A DNA stretch of 13,480 bases from JABDPF01 sp036351055. Its GTDB lineage: Bacteria > Pseudomonadota > Gammaproteobacteria > Xanthomonadales > SZUA-36. Every line of letters starts with the position of its first letter. The stretch's first letter is position 1. Shown one piece after another: positions 5,728 to 13,402 of the stretch. Below the pieces are notes generated by a model that saw nothing but the letters and a program-made list of their open reading frames with translations, did not search any database and had not been told where the DNA came from. The translations under genes and the position numbers were made by a program. Location: contig JAZBOH010000076.1 in the NCBI GenBank assembly GCA_036351055.1, positions 1 to 13,480 on the forward strand, given 5' to 3'.

Positions 5728-7086
5728 ATGGAATTGCCCGGCTTCATAAGAAAAATACACGGCCACGTCAACGACGAACACCATTGGCTGACACGCCGTA
5801 AGCTGGTCGTATTCGGCATCACCCTGATCACCGCGGGCATTGTGATCGGTGCATTCGAGTCTTCGGAGCAAAAAGAGCCGGAAATCTCTCCCGAAGTCAT
5901 CAGCATCCCCATCCCCGAGAAGAAGCCCGCCGGCGCACAGATCCTGCCGGCCGAGGGGGATACCAGCAACCTCGCTATCACGGCAGCCGAGGTGGACTGG
6001 GAAGCCATCAAGGTCAAAAGCGGGCAGACCCTGGACGGAATCTTCCGCCAACAGGGTTACAGCATTTCCCTGCTGCACCGGATACTTACCCTGAATGGCG
6101 AAACCCGCGGGCTTACAAAAATCCGCCCGGGCGATACCTTCGATTTCCAACGCGATGAAAACGGCGAATTCAGACAGATGCGTTACGCGCTGGATGAGGC
6201 CCGTTACCTGCTGGTCGCGAAAGAGGGCGACGTGCTCTCCACCCAGATCCAGCCACGGGAAATCTTCACCGAGGTCACCGAAACCGAAGGCGTCATCGAG
6301 TCATCCCTGTTCATGGCGGCCAAGGGCGCCGGCTTGAGCGACTCGATGATCATGAAGCTGGCCAATATTTTTGGCTGGGACATCGACTTCGTGCTCGACA
6401 TCCGCAAGGGCGACCGTTTCATGCTGGTCTACGAGAAGCTTTACCGCGATGGTGAATTCCTGCGCGATGGCAGGATTCTCGCGGCGACCTTTATCAACCA
6501 GGGTGAACGTTTCCAGGCCATCTGGTTCGAACAGGGTGAGGTGGCCGACTATTTTGCACCGGATGGTCGCAACATGCGCAAAGCCTTCCTGCGCGCACCG
6601 CTGAATTTTTCCTATATCAGCTCCAGCTTCAATCCCCGGCGTATGCACCCGGTATTGAAGCGCATCCGGCCGCATAACGGCATCGACTACTATGCTCCGC
6701 CCGGAACGCCCGTCTATTCGGCAGGCGATGGTACGGTGATCCGCTCCGCCTACAACAAGGCAAACGGCCACCACGTGTTTGTCAAACACGCCAACAGCAT
6801 CGTCACCAAGTACCTGCACTTCACGAAACGAACGGTGCAGCAGGGCCAGAAGGTCAAGCAGGGGCAAACCATCGGCACGGTGGGGTCAAGCGGCCTGGCC
6901 ACCGGTCCTCACCTGCATTACGAGTTCGTGGTCAACGGCGTGCACCGCAACCCGCGAACCGTGCCGCTACCGAAGGTTGAACCGCTCCAGGGCGCGTTGT
7001 TGAGCGCTTTCCAGCAACAGGCAGCGCCCATGCTGACCCAGCTGAGCCGGATGGAATCGGCCTCGCTTTATGCGAGCCGGAAGTGA
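5728..7086 (+). CDS. M23 family murein endopeptidase, membrane anchored (MepM/OapA-type)
   Basis: A 452-residue peptidoglycan hydrolase expected to cut peptide cross-links in the periplasm. It has a short cytoplasmic N-terminus and a single membrane helix (about 25-42). An OapA/LysM-like domain follows (about 93-140, VKSGQTLDGIFRQQG...IRPGDTF), then the MepM-type middle domain (about 183-290). The C-terminal LytM/M23 domain carries zinc ligands H316 and D320 (HNGID) and H397 of HLH (395-397), with catalytic H364 in YLHF. All are intact, so it should be active. Divergence from tyrS is a known gammaproteobacterial arrangement, normally with anmK next; here a YccF-type gene follows instead. The ATG at 5728 lacks a good Shine-Dalgarno sequence, and a structured leader lies upstream, so translation may be controlled there. 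Confidence 0.92.
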   Translation: MELPGFIRKIHGHVNDEHHWLTRRKLVVFGITLITAGIVIGAFESSEQKEPEISPEVISIPIPEKKPAGAQILPAEGDTSNLAITAAEVDWEAIKVKSGQTLDGIFRQQGYSISLLHRILTLNGETRGLTKIRPGDTFDFQRDENGEFRQMRYALDEARYLLVAKEGDVLSTQIQPREIFTEVTETEGVIESSLFMAAKGAGLSDSMIMKLANIFGWDIDFVLDIRKGDRFMLVYEKLYRDGEFLRDGRILAATFINQGERFQAIWFEQGEVADYFAPDGRNMRKAFLRAPLNFSYISSSFNPRRMHPVLKRIRPHNGIDYYAPPGTPVYSAGDGTVIRSAYNKANGHHVFVKHANSIVTKYLHFTKRTVQQGQKVKQGQTIGTVGSSGLATGPHLHYEFVVNGVHRNPRTVPLPKVEPLQGALLSAFQQQAAPMLTQLSRMESASLYASRK

Positions 7087-7091
7087 TTCGT

Positions 7092-7142
7092 TAGAATAGT
7101 CCATGCAGGAGAGAGGCGAGTCGCGACTTGCGTCGCTCCTGC
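7092..7142 (+). promoter_or_regulatory. Candidate promoter and 38-nt imperfect palindrome before the YccF-type gene
   Basis: TAGAAT (7092-7097) is a fair -10 box with no convincing -35. A start near 7104 would put the palindrome 7105-7142 at the very 5' end of the transcript. The palindrome pairs GCAGGAG with CTCCTGC, then continues with two mismatches and one G-U pair to GTCGCGAC at its centre. No T-run follows, so it is not an intrinsic terminator for the M23 gene. A 5' stabilising or regulatory hairpin is possible. Confidence 0.35.
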
Positions 7143-7158
7143 AACAAGGGAGAACTCA

Positions 7159-7536
7159 ATGAACCTGCTCCTCAACATCATCTGGCTGGTCTTTGGCGGC
7201 TTTATTGTCGTCATCGGCTATCTGCTGGGGTCCATCATCCTGTGCATCACCATTATCGGCATCCCGTTCGGCGTGCAGTGTTTCAAGCTGGCGGGTCTGG
7301 CCATCGCACCGTTCGGCCGGGAAGTCCGCGAGAAGGAGCCGCCCGGCGGCTGCCTGGCCATCGTGATGAACATCATCTGGATCATCCTGCCCGGACTTGA
7401 ACTGGCCATTTTTCACCTGGTCATGGCGCTATTGTTCGCCCTCACCATCATTGGCCTGCCGATCGCGGCCCAGCACCTGAAGATGACCCGGCTGGCCCTG
7501 ATCCCGTTTGGATTCGAAGTACGGGAGCGCTACTGA
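7159..7536 (+). CDS. YccF domain-containing small inner-membrane protein
   Basis: A 125-residue hydrophobic protein made of two similar halves 65 residues apart (residues 6-56 and 71-121). NIIW recurs as NIIW, TIIGIPFG as TIIGLPIA, and PFGREVRE as PFGFEVRE. This duplicated pattern is that of the YccF domain (DUF307), whose biochemical function is not established. Up to four membrane segments are visible. The start is well supported by AAGGGAGA (7147-7154) a few bases before the ATG. It follows the M23 gene by 72 bp and converges on the serine hydrolase gene with a 22-bp gap. Confidence 0.85.
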   Translation: MNLLLNIIWLVFGGFIVVIGYLLGSIILCITIIGIPFGVQCFKLAGLAIAPFGREVREKEPPGGCLAIVMNIIWIILPGLELAIFHLVMALLFALTIIGLPIAAQHLKMTRLALIPFGFEVRERY

Positions 7537-7558
7537 ACTTCGCCAGGCCCGGGGTCCG

Positions 7559-9427
7559 TCAGGCCCAGGTCATCATGCCAATCACGCCCTGGGACAACAG
7601 GTAGGCCGCCACGACCGCGTTCAAGACCGAGGCCGTTGCCGAATGCCAGTAGGCGGCCCGGTTGACCCCGGCACCCCTGGACCAGATGGTACACATCGTG
7701 CCGAACACGGCGAACATCCCAAAAGCAATCGTTGAAAGCATGATGGCGACCGAAACCACCGTCGGGCTGCCTAGTTGCCCAAACGGATCAGACATGCTCA
7801 CCGCAAAAGCCAGTAAGAACACCAGCACAGAAAGCGTGGCCAGCAAGGGCCACGTACGCAGCCGGATCGTGACGCCGGGTGCGATTTTCCGGCGCAGCCT
7901 GCGTACCAGCCACACCGGGGCAAAAAGCAGTGAAGAGGCCATGAACAGGCCCCAAAGCACCAGGATGGCAAATTGCAGGTACACCTGTGCAGCCATTACC
8001 GGCCTGAGGACCGTGGTGCCGTTGTGCACGACCCTGCCAAGCAGTGGGTCCTTCGTATCTACCAGTGTCACCAGGCCGGTTTTTTCCGACTTGAACCGGT
8101 GGTCATCGACCGCGAAGTAGTAAGCGGGCTCGCCGTCCAGCAAGGGCTTGCGCGCCAACCGGCCGGCTTCGAACCAGAGTTTCTGTACGTTGAAAATTCG
8201 CTCGATAAAAAATGCCGCCTGCTGGCGTGGATTGACCGGGTAGTAAAAACCGGCGACCTCCCGGTTTGTATCCGACAATTCATGCTCCGGCTCAAGCAAC
8301 GGCGCAACCAGGTCACGTGTTTCATAGGCGCGCACCAGGCGTGAAATCTCCCTGAACGCCTGTCTGTTGTCGGAGTTGATCATGATCGCGTGGCCCAGCG
8401 AAGCCTGCGGCAGGTACGCCAGTTCCGTCAGGCCACCGTTCACACCGCCGTTGTGCTCGCGGTAAACCCAGTTTTCGTACCCGGACGAATAATTGTGCAG
8501 ACCGTAACCCACTTCCAGGCCGGCCTTTGCGCCACTGCTGCTTTCTGCCCTTTCCATACGCTCCAGCGACTGATCGGAAACCAGCGCCCAGTCGCCGACC
8601 ATGCCGCGGGCCAGGAAAAACCGGACAAAGCGGGCCATGTCACGCGGTGACGCGTTGATCGCCCCCGAAGGGCGCATGATGATGTGCCAGTAGTCCTGTG
8701 GCCGGTTGCCGTTGGCGTACAGGGTCGCGCCGCGCTCGAGGTAATCGTCATTCATGCGGTAGGTTGCGGATGTCATACCCAGCGGATCGAAAAAGTTGAA
8801 CTGCACGTAGTCCTCGAAATCCAGGCCGGTCAATTTTTCGACGATGTAAGCCGCCACCGGCGGACCGGAATTACAGTAGGACATGCGTGTTCCCGGTTTC
8901 CAGCGGGAAATACGCGAGTGCGGATGGAAATCCAGCCCTTCCTTCAAAGTCGCCGGTGTCGGGTCGCTGTGCGCATATTCCGTCAGGTGAAGGTCGTCCC
9001 AACCGGTCGTGTGCTCCAGCAGGTGAACGACCCGAACCGGGTCGGTGCTTTCCCACTCGTTCTCAAACTCGATTTCCGGCGCCAGGTCGCGAACCCGGTC
9101 TTCCAGTGACAAACGGCCCTGTTCAACCAGTTTGAGCACGGAAAGTGCGACAAACATCTTGGATGTCGAACCGATACGGTACATCGTGTCGGCATCGGCG
9201 GGCGTTTCATGCTCCAGGTTGGCCCTGCCGAGCGAACCGACCCAGACTTCTTCTCCGTGCCTGACCATGGCAATCCCAACCGCAGGAACCTCCTGTTCCC
9301 GGATCACGTCCGTCACCGCCGTTTTCAGTTCATCCAGGCTGGCCGGGATAAACTTTTCTTCTTCTGCGGCCAGCAGATTGCCCAGAAGCAGGCAGGTGAC
9401 CACGATCACAGCACTCATTTTCTTCAT
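7559..9427 (-). CDS. Serine hydrolase (class C beta-lactamase/PBP-like) with C-terminal membrane domain
   Basis: A 622-residue protein. A signal peptide (about 1-20, LLAAEEE) is followed by a beta-lactamase-fold domain with SxxK at S87-K90 (GSTSK), YxN at Y184-N186 (YCN) and a third motif HNG (325-327) where class C enzymes have KTG. The HxG form is common in esterases and D-aminopeptidase/EstB-like relatives, so true beta-lactamase activity is doubtful. After a linker domain (about 385-475) come about four membrane helices (about 480-506, 526-545, 556-582, 600-620), which hold the catalytic domain on the outer face of the inner membrane. The gene starts 24 bp after the ZntB-like gene and is last in the mscS operon. 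An ATG three codons later (9418) is an alternative start. The substrate is unknown. Confidence 0.87.
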   Translation of the reverse strand: MKKMSAVIVVTCLLLGNLLAAEEEKFIPASLDELKTAVTDVIREQEVPAVGIAMVRHGEEVWVGSLGRANLEHETPADADTMYRIGSTSKMFVALSVLKLVEQGRLSLEDRVRDLAPEIEFENEWESTDPVRVVHLLEHTTGWDDLHLTEYAHSDPTPATLKEGLDFHPHSRISRWKPGTRMSYCNSGPPVAAYIVEKLTGLDFEDYVQFNFFDPLGMTSATYRMNDDYLERGATLYANGNRPQDYWHIIMRPSGAINASPRDMARFVRFFLARGMVGDWALVSDQSLERMERAESSSGAKAGLEVGYGLHNYSSGYENWVYREHNGGVNGGLTELAYLPQASLGHAIMINSDNRQAFREISRLVRAYETRDLVAPLLEPEHELSDTNREVAGFYYPVNPRQQAAFFIERIFNVQKLWFEAGRLARKPLLDGEPAYYFAVDDHRFKSEKTGLVTLVDTKDPLLGRVVHNGTTVLRPVMAAQVYLQFAILVLWGLFMASSLLFAPVWLVRRLRRKIAPGVTIRLRTWPLLATLSVLVFLLAFAVSMSDPFGQLGSPTVVSVAIMLSTIAFGMFAVFGTMCTIWSRGAGVNRAAYWHSATASVLNAVVAAYLLSQGVIGMMTWA

Positions 9428-9451
9428 ATTCTCTGCCTACTGCATTTCGGC

Positions 9452-10333
9452 CTAGAACCACTTCCACGTCCGGAATAACCACAGAATGCCGCCCGCCAGC
9501 AGCACCATCAGCAACACCAGTATCGAAAAGGCATAGACGTTTTCTGTGCCCGGCAACCCGGCCACGTTCATGCCCATCAGGCCAGTCAGAAACGACAATG
9601 GCAAAAAGATGGCGGCGATGATCGACAGCACCAACATCCTGGTATTCTGTTCATGCGCAACGATTCCGAGGAACTCCTCCTGCGATACCATGGCCCGTTC
9701 CCGCACCAGGTCGAGGTCTTCCAGGGTCAGGGTCAGGCGGTTGGCTTCTTCGCGGATGGCAACAGTCCCTTCCGGGCCCAGCAATTCTCCCGGAGCCCTC
9801 AACAACTGCTCCAGGGCTTCACGCTGCGGCCCGAGGTAACGCCGGATGCGGGCGCACTGGCGCCTGATCACGCTGAACGGGCTGTTGCGGGCGATGGCGC
9901 CCGTTTCAGCCACCTGGTCCTCGGCCTCTTCCAGCTTTAATTCCATTTTCTCGACAGCCTCGCCCATGTAATCGCCCAGGCGTTGAATCAACTGGCACAG
10001 GAATTCTCCGCTACTCGATGTTCCCTTCCCGGAATCGGCCTCCGCTTTCATGGTCTCTACCGAACGCAAGCGCCTCCGCGCCGTGCTGACCACCCGGTGG
10101 GGGCGCGCCCAGATCCGGATTGAAATCATGTCTTCGATATCGCAGCCAGGATTCAGGTTGACCCCCCGGAGGATCAACAGCGTGCCTTCTTCCATGACCA
10201 GTGTACGTGGCCGGGTGTCGTCGTCCAGCAAGGCTTGTTCCAGAAGGTCCGTAATACCCGGCTCCGCCTGGACCGCACGTACTCCCTCCGGGCTGGAAAA
10301 ATCGATATGCGTCCAGGAGAAGGGGCTATTCAT
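9452..10333 (-). CDS. zntB: CorA superfamily zinc transporter, ZntB-like
   Basis: A 293-residue 2-TM-GxN transporter. A large cytoplasmic N-terminal domain (1-230) with a long helical region is followed by two membrane helices (about 234-253 and 265-287). The signature GMN (254-256) lies in GLMGMNVAG at the end of the first helix. The N-terminal layout, with a W-x-H-I-D-like start and the VSTARRRLRSV segment, fits ZntB (zinc transport) better than CorA (magnesium), but the substrate is inferred. The frame is open to 10492, but the first 53 residues are the out-of-frame 3' end of the channel gene. The ATG at 10333 forms a 4-nt ATGA overlap with the channel stop, as expected for a coupled operon. 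Confidence 0.85.
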   Translation of the reverse strand: MNSPFSWTHIDFSSPEGVRAVQAEPGITDLLEQALLDDDTRPRTLVMEEGTLLILRGVNLNPGCDIEDMISIRIWARPHRVVSTARRRLRSVETMKAEADSGKGTSSSGEFLCQLIQRLGDYMGEAVEKMELKLEEAEDQVAETGAIARNSPFSVIRRQCARIRRYLGPQREALEQLLRAPGELLGPEGTVAIREEANRLTLTLEDLDLVRERAMVSQEEFLGIVAHEQNTRMLVLSIIAAIFLPLSFLTGLMGMNVAGLPGTENVYAFSILVLLMVLLAGGILWLFRTWKWF

Positions 10334-11199
10334 GACGGGCGGTCCGTGACTTCGACTGGCGTGTGGGTATAAAGGTGCACATCCCTCTGCGGAAACGCGA
10401 TAACGACGCCATGTTCCTGGAAATATTCCTGGATGCGGAAGCGGATATCGCTTCGAACCAGGCGAAGTTCCCGCTCCCCGGTGGCGTGGCACCAGAAGAA
10501 CACGTCGAATACCAGCGCACTGTCACCGTAGTCTTCGAATACAACAATGGGCGGCGGCGTTTTGAGCACGTCTTTCTGCGCATCGGCGGCTTTGGCCAGC
10601 AGGTCCTCGACCAGGCGGGTATTGGAGCCGTAGGCCACGCCGACCCGGACTGACGTCCTGAAATCCTTGTCAATCAGTGTCCAATTGATAACAACGCGCT
10701 CCAGCATCTGGCTATTGGGCACCAACAGGTGAACGCCGTCGATGCGCCTGATACGGGTGGAACGATTACCAATGCTTTCAACCACCCCCCTGTGCTGGTC
10801 GATTTCAATGAAATCCCCGATCCGCACCGGCCGCTCTGACATCAGTATCCAGCTGCTGATCAGGTTGTTGATGATGTTCTGGGCCCCAAAACCCACACCA
10901 ATGGCGACGCCGCCGCTGATAAAGGCAAGCGCGGTGACCGGGATTTTCAGCATGCCCAGCGCGGTGATAAAAACCAGGACCAGGATGCTGTAAAACAGGA
11001 TGCGCTGAATGGTCTCGGAAACGGTGGGGTTAACCTTTGCCTTGATCAGTTGCCGGCCAACCAGCCGCTGGATGTACCAGCTGAAAGCCAGGGCGAGCAC
11101 CACGAACACCACGGTCAGAACGACCTGGCTTACCGTTATCTGCGTTCCGCCGGACAGGGTGGCGAGGGGTAGATTCCAAAATTTTTCGAGTTCGTTCAT
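10330..11199 (-). CDS. MscS-family mechanosensitive ion channel
   Basis: A 289-residue small-conductance mechanosensitive channel protein that would form a heptameric inner-membrane pore to release solutes under hypo-osmotic shock. Three membrane helices are visible (about 24-44, 66-84, 89-118). The third carries the Gly/Ala-rich pore helix GGVAIGVGFGAQNIINN, and the beta-domain begins with RPVRIGDFIEI (124-133). The C-terminal alpha/beta vestibule is complete. Length matches E. coli MscS (286). A candidate extended -10 promoter lies 27 nt upstream of the ATG, and the gene heads an operon with the ZntB-like transporter and the serine hydrolase. Confidence 0.93.
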   Translation of the reverse strand: MNELEKFWNLPLATLSGGTQITVSQVVLTVVFVVLALAFSWYIQRLVGRQLIKAKVNPTVSETIQRILFYSILVLVFITALGMLKIPVTALAFISGGVAIGVGFGAQNIINNLISSWILMSERPVRIGDFIEIDQHRGVVESIGNRSTRIRRIDGVHLLVPNSQMLERVVINWTLIDKDFRTSVRVGVAYGSNTRLVEDLLAKAADAQKDVLKTPPPIVVFEDYGDSALVFDVFFWCHATGERELRLVRSDIRFRIQEYFQEHGVVIAFPQRDVHLYTHTPVEVTDRPS

Positions 11200-11225
11200 G
11201 AGGCAATTTTCTCAGGTATGAACTG

Positions 11226-11254
11226 ATCATAGCACCGGCACAGCCGGAGGAATA
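11226..11254 (-). promoter_or_regulatory. Candidate mscS operon promoter (extended -10) with inverted repeat
   Basis: On the minus strand TGCTATGAT (11234-11226) is an extended -10 element. The -35 position (TATTCC) is poor, as is usual for extended -10 promoters. A start near 11218 leaves a leader of about 20 nt. The spacer contains a perfect inverted repeat, CCGGC-ACA-GCCGG on the plus strand (11235-11247), which could be an operator or simply a hairpin with no T-run after it. Confidence 0.4.
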
Positions 11255-11288
11255 AACAAGGCATCAATCCCGCAGCCCCCCGGCATCA

Positions 11289-12539
11289 TCACTTGCTCCA
11301 GGGCGCCGCCTTGAACAGCATCAGCATGCCCGGCACCGCCAGGGCCGTGCACAGCAGGAAAAACGAGGTGTAGCCCATTCCTTCGATGAGGAAGCCCGTG
11401 CTCGCGTTGGCAAAGGTCCGCGGCACCGCGATCAGGCTGGTGAACAGCGCAAATTGCGTGGCGGTGAACGCCCGGCTGGTTTCCCTCGCGATATAAGCCG
11501 TCAAGGCCACCGTGCCCAGGCCCACGCCCAGGTATTCGGCACTGACGACGATGAACAGGGCTACCGGGTTGTGCCCGATAACACTGAGCCATGCAAAACC
11601 CAGGATGGTGAACATCTGCACGAAACCGAATAGCCACAGCGACTTGTTGATACTCAGCTTCAGCATGGCTGCCCCGCCAATGATCGAGCCGGCAATCGCC
11701 GACCACAGGGCCGCCACCTTGGCGATGGAGCCAATCTCGGTGCGGCTGAATCCCATGTCCAGGTAAAACGGCGTGGCCAGCGCCGTGGCCATGTTGTCAC
11801 CCAGCTTGTACAGGAACATGAAGGCAAGAATGGCCAGCCCGGCCTTGATGCCGTCGCGGGCGAAGAACTCGCGAAACGGGTCGATCACGGCCTCGCGCAT
11901 GGACTGCGGGGCCAGGGCGTCGTCGCCGGCTTCCCTGATCACGAAAGAAGTCACCACGCCCACCAGCATGAACGCGGCGGTGATCCAGTACACCATCGAC
12001 CAGGGCAGGTGGTCGGAGAGGATCAGGGAGAGTGCACCCGGCACCAGCGAGGACAGGCGATAGGCGTTGATGAACAGGGAAGTCCCCGTGCCCAGTTCGT
12101 CATCGGCCAGCAGTTCGCGCCGGTAAGCGTCGATGACGATGTCCTGGCTGGCGGAAAAGAGCGCCACCAGGAATACCAGGAACACGATGGCCTGCAACGA
12201 TTCGGCCGGGTCAAAGCTGCCCAGCAGGCCGATGACCACCAGCAGCGAAAGCTGCGTGATCAGCGCCCAGCCACGACGACGCCCCAGGAACGGGGGCACG
12301 AACCGGTCCATCAAGGGCGACCACAGGAATTTCCACGTATAAGGCAGGGAGACCAGTGCGAACAGGCCGATAGTGCCAAGGTCCACGCCGCTGCTGCGGA
12401 GCCAGGCGGGAACGAGTTGAAACAGCACATAGAGCGGCATGCCGGACGTAAAACCCAGGAAAATGCATACGAGCATCCGGCGGTTGAACAGGATTTCCTT
12501 CCAGTTGCGCTGGATGGGTTGGTCCCGGTTTTCAGCCAC
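11289..12539 (-). CDS. ampG: AmpG-like MFS permease (anhydromuropeptide uptake)
   Basis: A 416-residue, roughly 12-helix major facilitator protein. AmpG family landmarks are FLGFTSGMPLYVLF near residue 27, LPYTWKFLWSPLMDRFVPPF with GRRRGW after helix 2, and SASQDIVIDAYRREL in the first half. AmpG brings GlcNAc-anhydroMurNAc-peptides from the periplasm to the cytoplasm for cell-wall recycling and, in some bacteria, for AmpC induction. The protein lacks the C-terminal extension of E. coli AmpG (about 490 residues). The GTG at 12539 overlaps the end of xthA by 8 nt, so the two genes are co-transcribed. Other AmpG/PAT-family permeases of unknown substrate are possible. Confidence 0.82.
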   Translation of the reverse strand: MAENRDQPIQRNWKEILFNRRMLVCIFLGFTSGMPLYVLFQLVPAWLRSSGVDLGTIGLFALVSLPYTWKFLWSPLMDRFVPPFLGRRRGWALITQLSLLVVIGLLGSFDPAESLQAIVFLVFLVALFSASQDIVIDAYRRELLADDELGTGTSLFINAYRLSSLVPGALSLILSDHLPWSMVYWITAAFMLVGVVTSFVIREAGDDALAPQSMREAVIDPFREFFARDGIKAGLAILAFMFLYKLGDNMATALATPFYLDMGFSRTEIGSIAKVAALWSAIAGSIIGGAAMLKLSINKSLWLFGFVQMFTILGFAWLSVIGHNPVALFIVVSAEYLGVGLGTVALTAYIARETSRAFTATQFALFTSLIAVPRTFANASTGFLIEGMGYTSFFLLCTALAVPGMLMLFKAAPWSK

Positions 12540-13317
12540 GGGCGCGGATTTCGTAATCGTAGTCCATGGTCAGGGGGGCATGATCGGAGAACCGCTCGTC
12601 GCGGTAGATCTCCGCCGCGGCCGCCTGTTCCGCCAGGCCGGGGGTGGTCACATGGTAGTCGATCCGCCACCCCGTGTTGTTGTCCCAGGCCCTGCCCCGG
12701 TTTGACCACCAGGTGTAGCGCTCTGCACCCGGGTCGACAGCCCGAAAAGCATCCGCCATGCCGACTTCACCGAACAATTCGTCCATCCAGGCGCGCTCTT
12801 CCGGCAAAAAGCCGGAATTTTTCAGGTTGCCGCGCCAGTTCTTGATGTCGATTTCCTTGTGCGCGATGTTCCAGTCGCCGCAGATCATGTAATCGCGGCC
12901 GTCTCTTGCCCACGCGGCAAGTTTGGGCTTGAGAAAATCCATGCATTCGTATTTCACCTGCTGGCGCTGCTCTTTCGATGAACCGGAAGGCAGGTAAAGC
13001 GAGACGACCGAGAGGTTTCCGATATCAATCTGCAGCCAGCGGCCCTCGCTGTCCATCACGTCCCAGCCCAGCCCGTATTGAACCCGGTCGGGCTGGTGGC
13101 GGCTGTAAATGGCGACACCGCTATACCCTTTCTTGACCGCATCGTGGTAATAAACGTGGTAACCGGGAGGAAAGAAATGGCGGTCCTGGAGTTGGGGATG
13201 CTGGGCCTTGGTTTCCTGGATACACACGATGTCCGCTTGCTGTTTTTGCATCCAGTCGAAAAAGCCCTTGGCGGCCGCGGCGCGGATTCCGTTGGCGTTG
13301 AGCGTGATGATTCGCAT
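12532..13317 (-). CDS. xthA: Exodeoxyribonuclease III
   Basis: A 261-residue apurinic/apyrimidinic endonuclease and 3'-5' exonuclease of the EEP/ExoIII family, acting in base-excision repair. The active-site set is complete: N7 (LNANGIR), E35 (CIQETK), Y108 (LYLPSG), D148 and N150 (GDWNIAH), D220 (WRIDY), and D245/H246 (FSDHAP). The frame is open to 13440. The ATG at 13317 (MRIITLNANG) matches the normal start of the family and has GGAG about 9 nt upstream; the extra 41 residues are not protein-like and overlap the promoter region and the repeat. It heads a two-gene operon with the AmpG-like permease. Confidence 0.95.
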   Translation of the reverse strand: MRIITLNANGIRAAAAKGFFDWMQKQQADIVCIQETKAQHPQLQDRHFFPPGYHVYYHDAVKKGYSGVAIYSRHQPDRVQYGLGWDVMDSEGRWLQIDIGNLSVVSLYLPSGSSKEQRQQVKYECMDFLKPKLAAWARDGRDYMICGDWNIAHKEIDIKNWRGNLKNSGFLPEERAWMDELFGEVGMADAFRAVDPGAERYTWWSNRGRAWDNNTGWRIDYHVTTPGLAEQAAAAEIYRDERFSDHAPLTMDYDYEIRARG

Positions 13318-13384
13318 CCCTGGGGACTCCGTGGGGTGAGGTGAGGATTGCGGGCCAGAATAACAAAACAGCCGCATTTTTGGC

Positions 13385-13390
13385 ATTATA
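13385..13390 (-). promoter_or_regulatory. Candidate xthA -10 box
   Basis: A perfect TATAAT on the minus strand (13390-13385), within CTATTATAATG in the GC-rich spacer upstream of xthA. No good -35 is seen at 16-18 nt, where the dispersed repeat begins. The predicted leader to the ATG at 13317 is about 60 nt. Confidence 0.4.
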
Positions 13391-13402
13391 ATAGCGTCTT
13401 GC

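Noticed and set aside
5542..6150. 202-codon minus-strand open frame over the start of the M23 gene
   Set aside because: Antisense to the anchor and LysM-like region of a well-supported gene, with no motif of its own.
10334..10492. Upstream 53-codon extension of the ZntB-like gene
   Set aside because: Overlaps the channel gene in another frame; the internal ATG with a 4-nt stop/start overlap is the better start.
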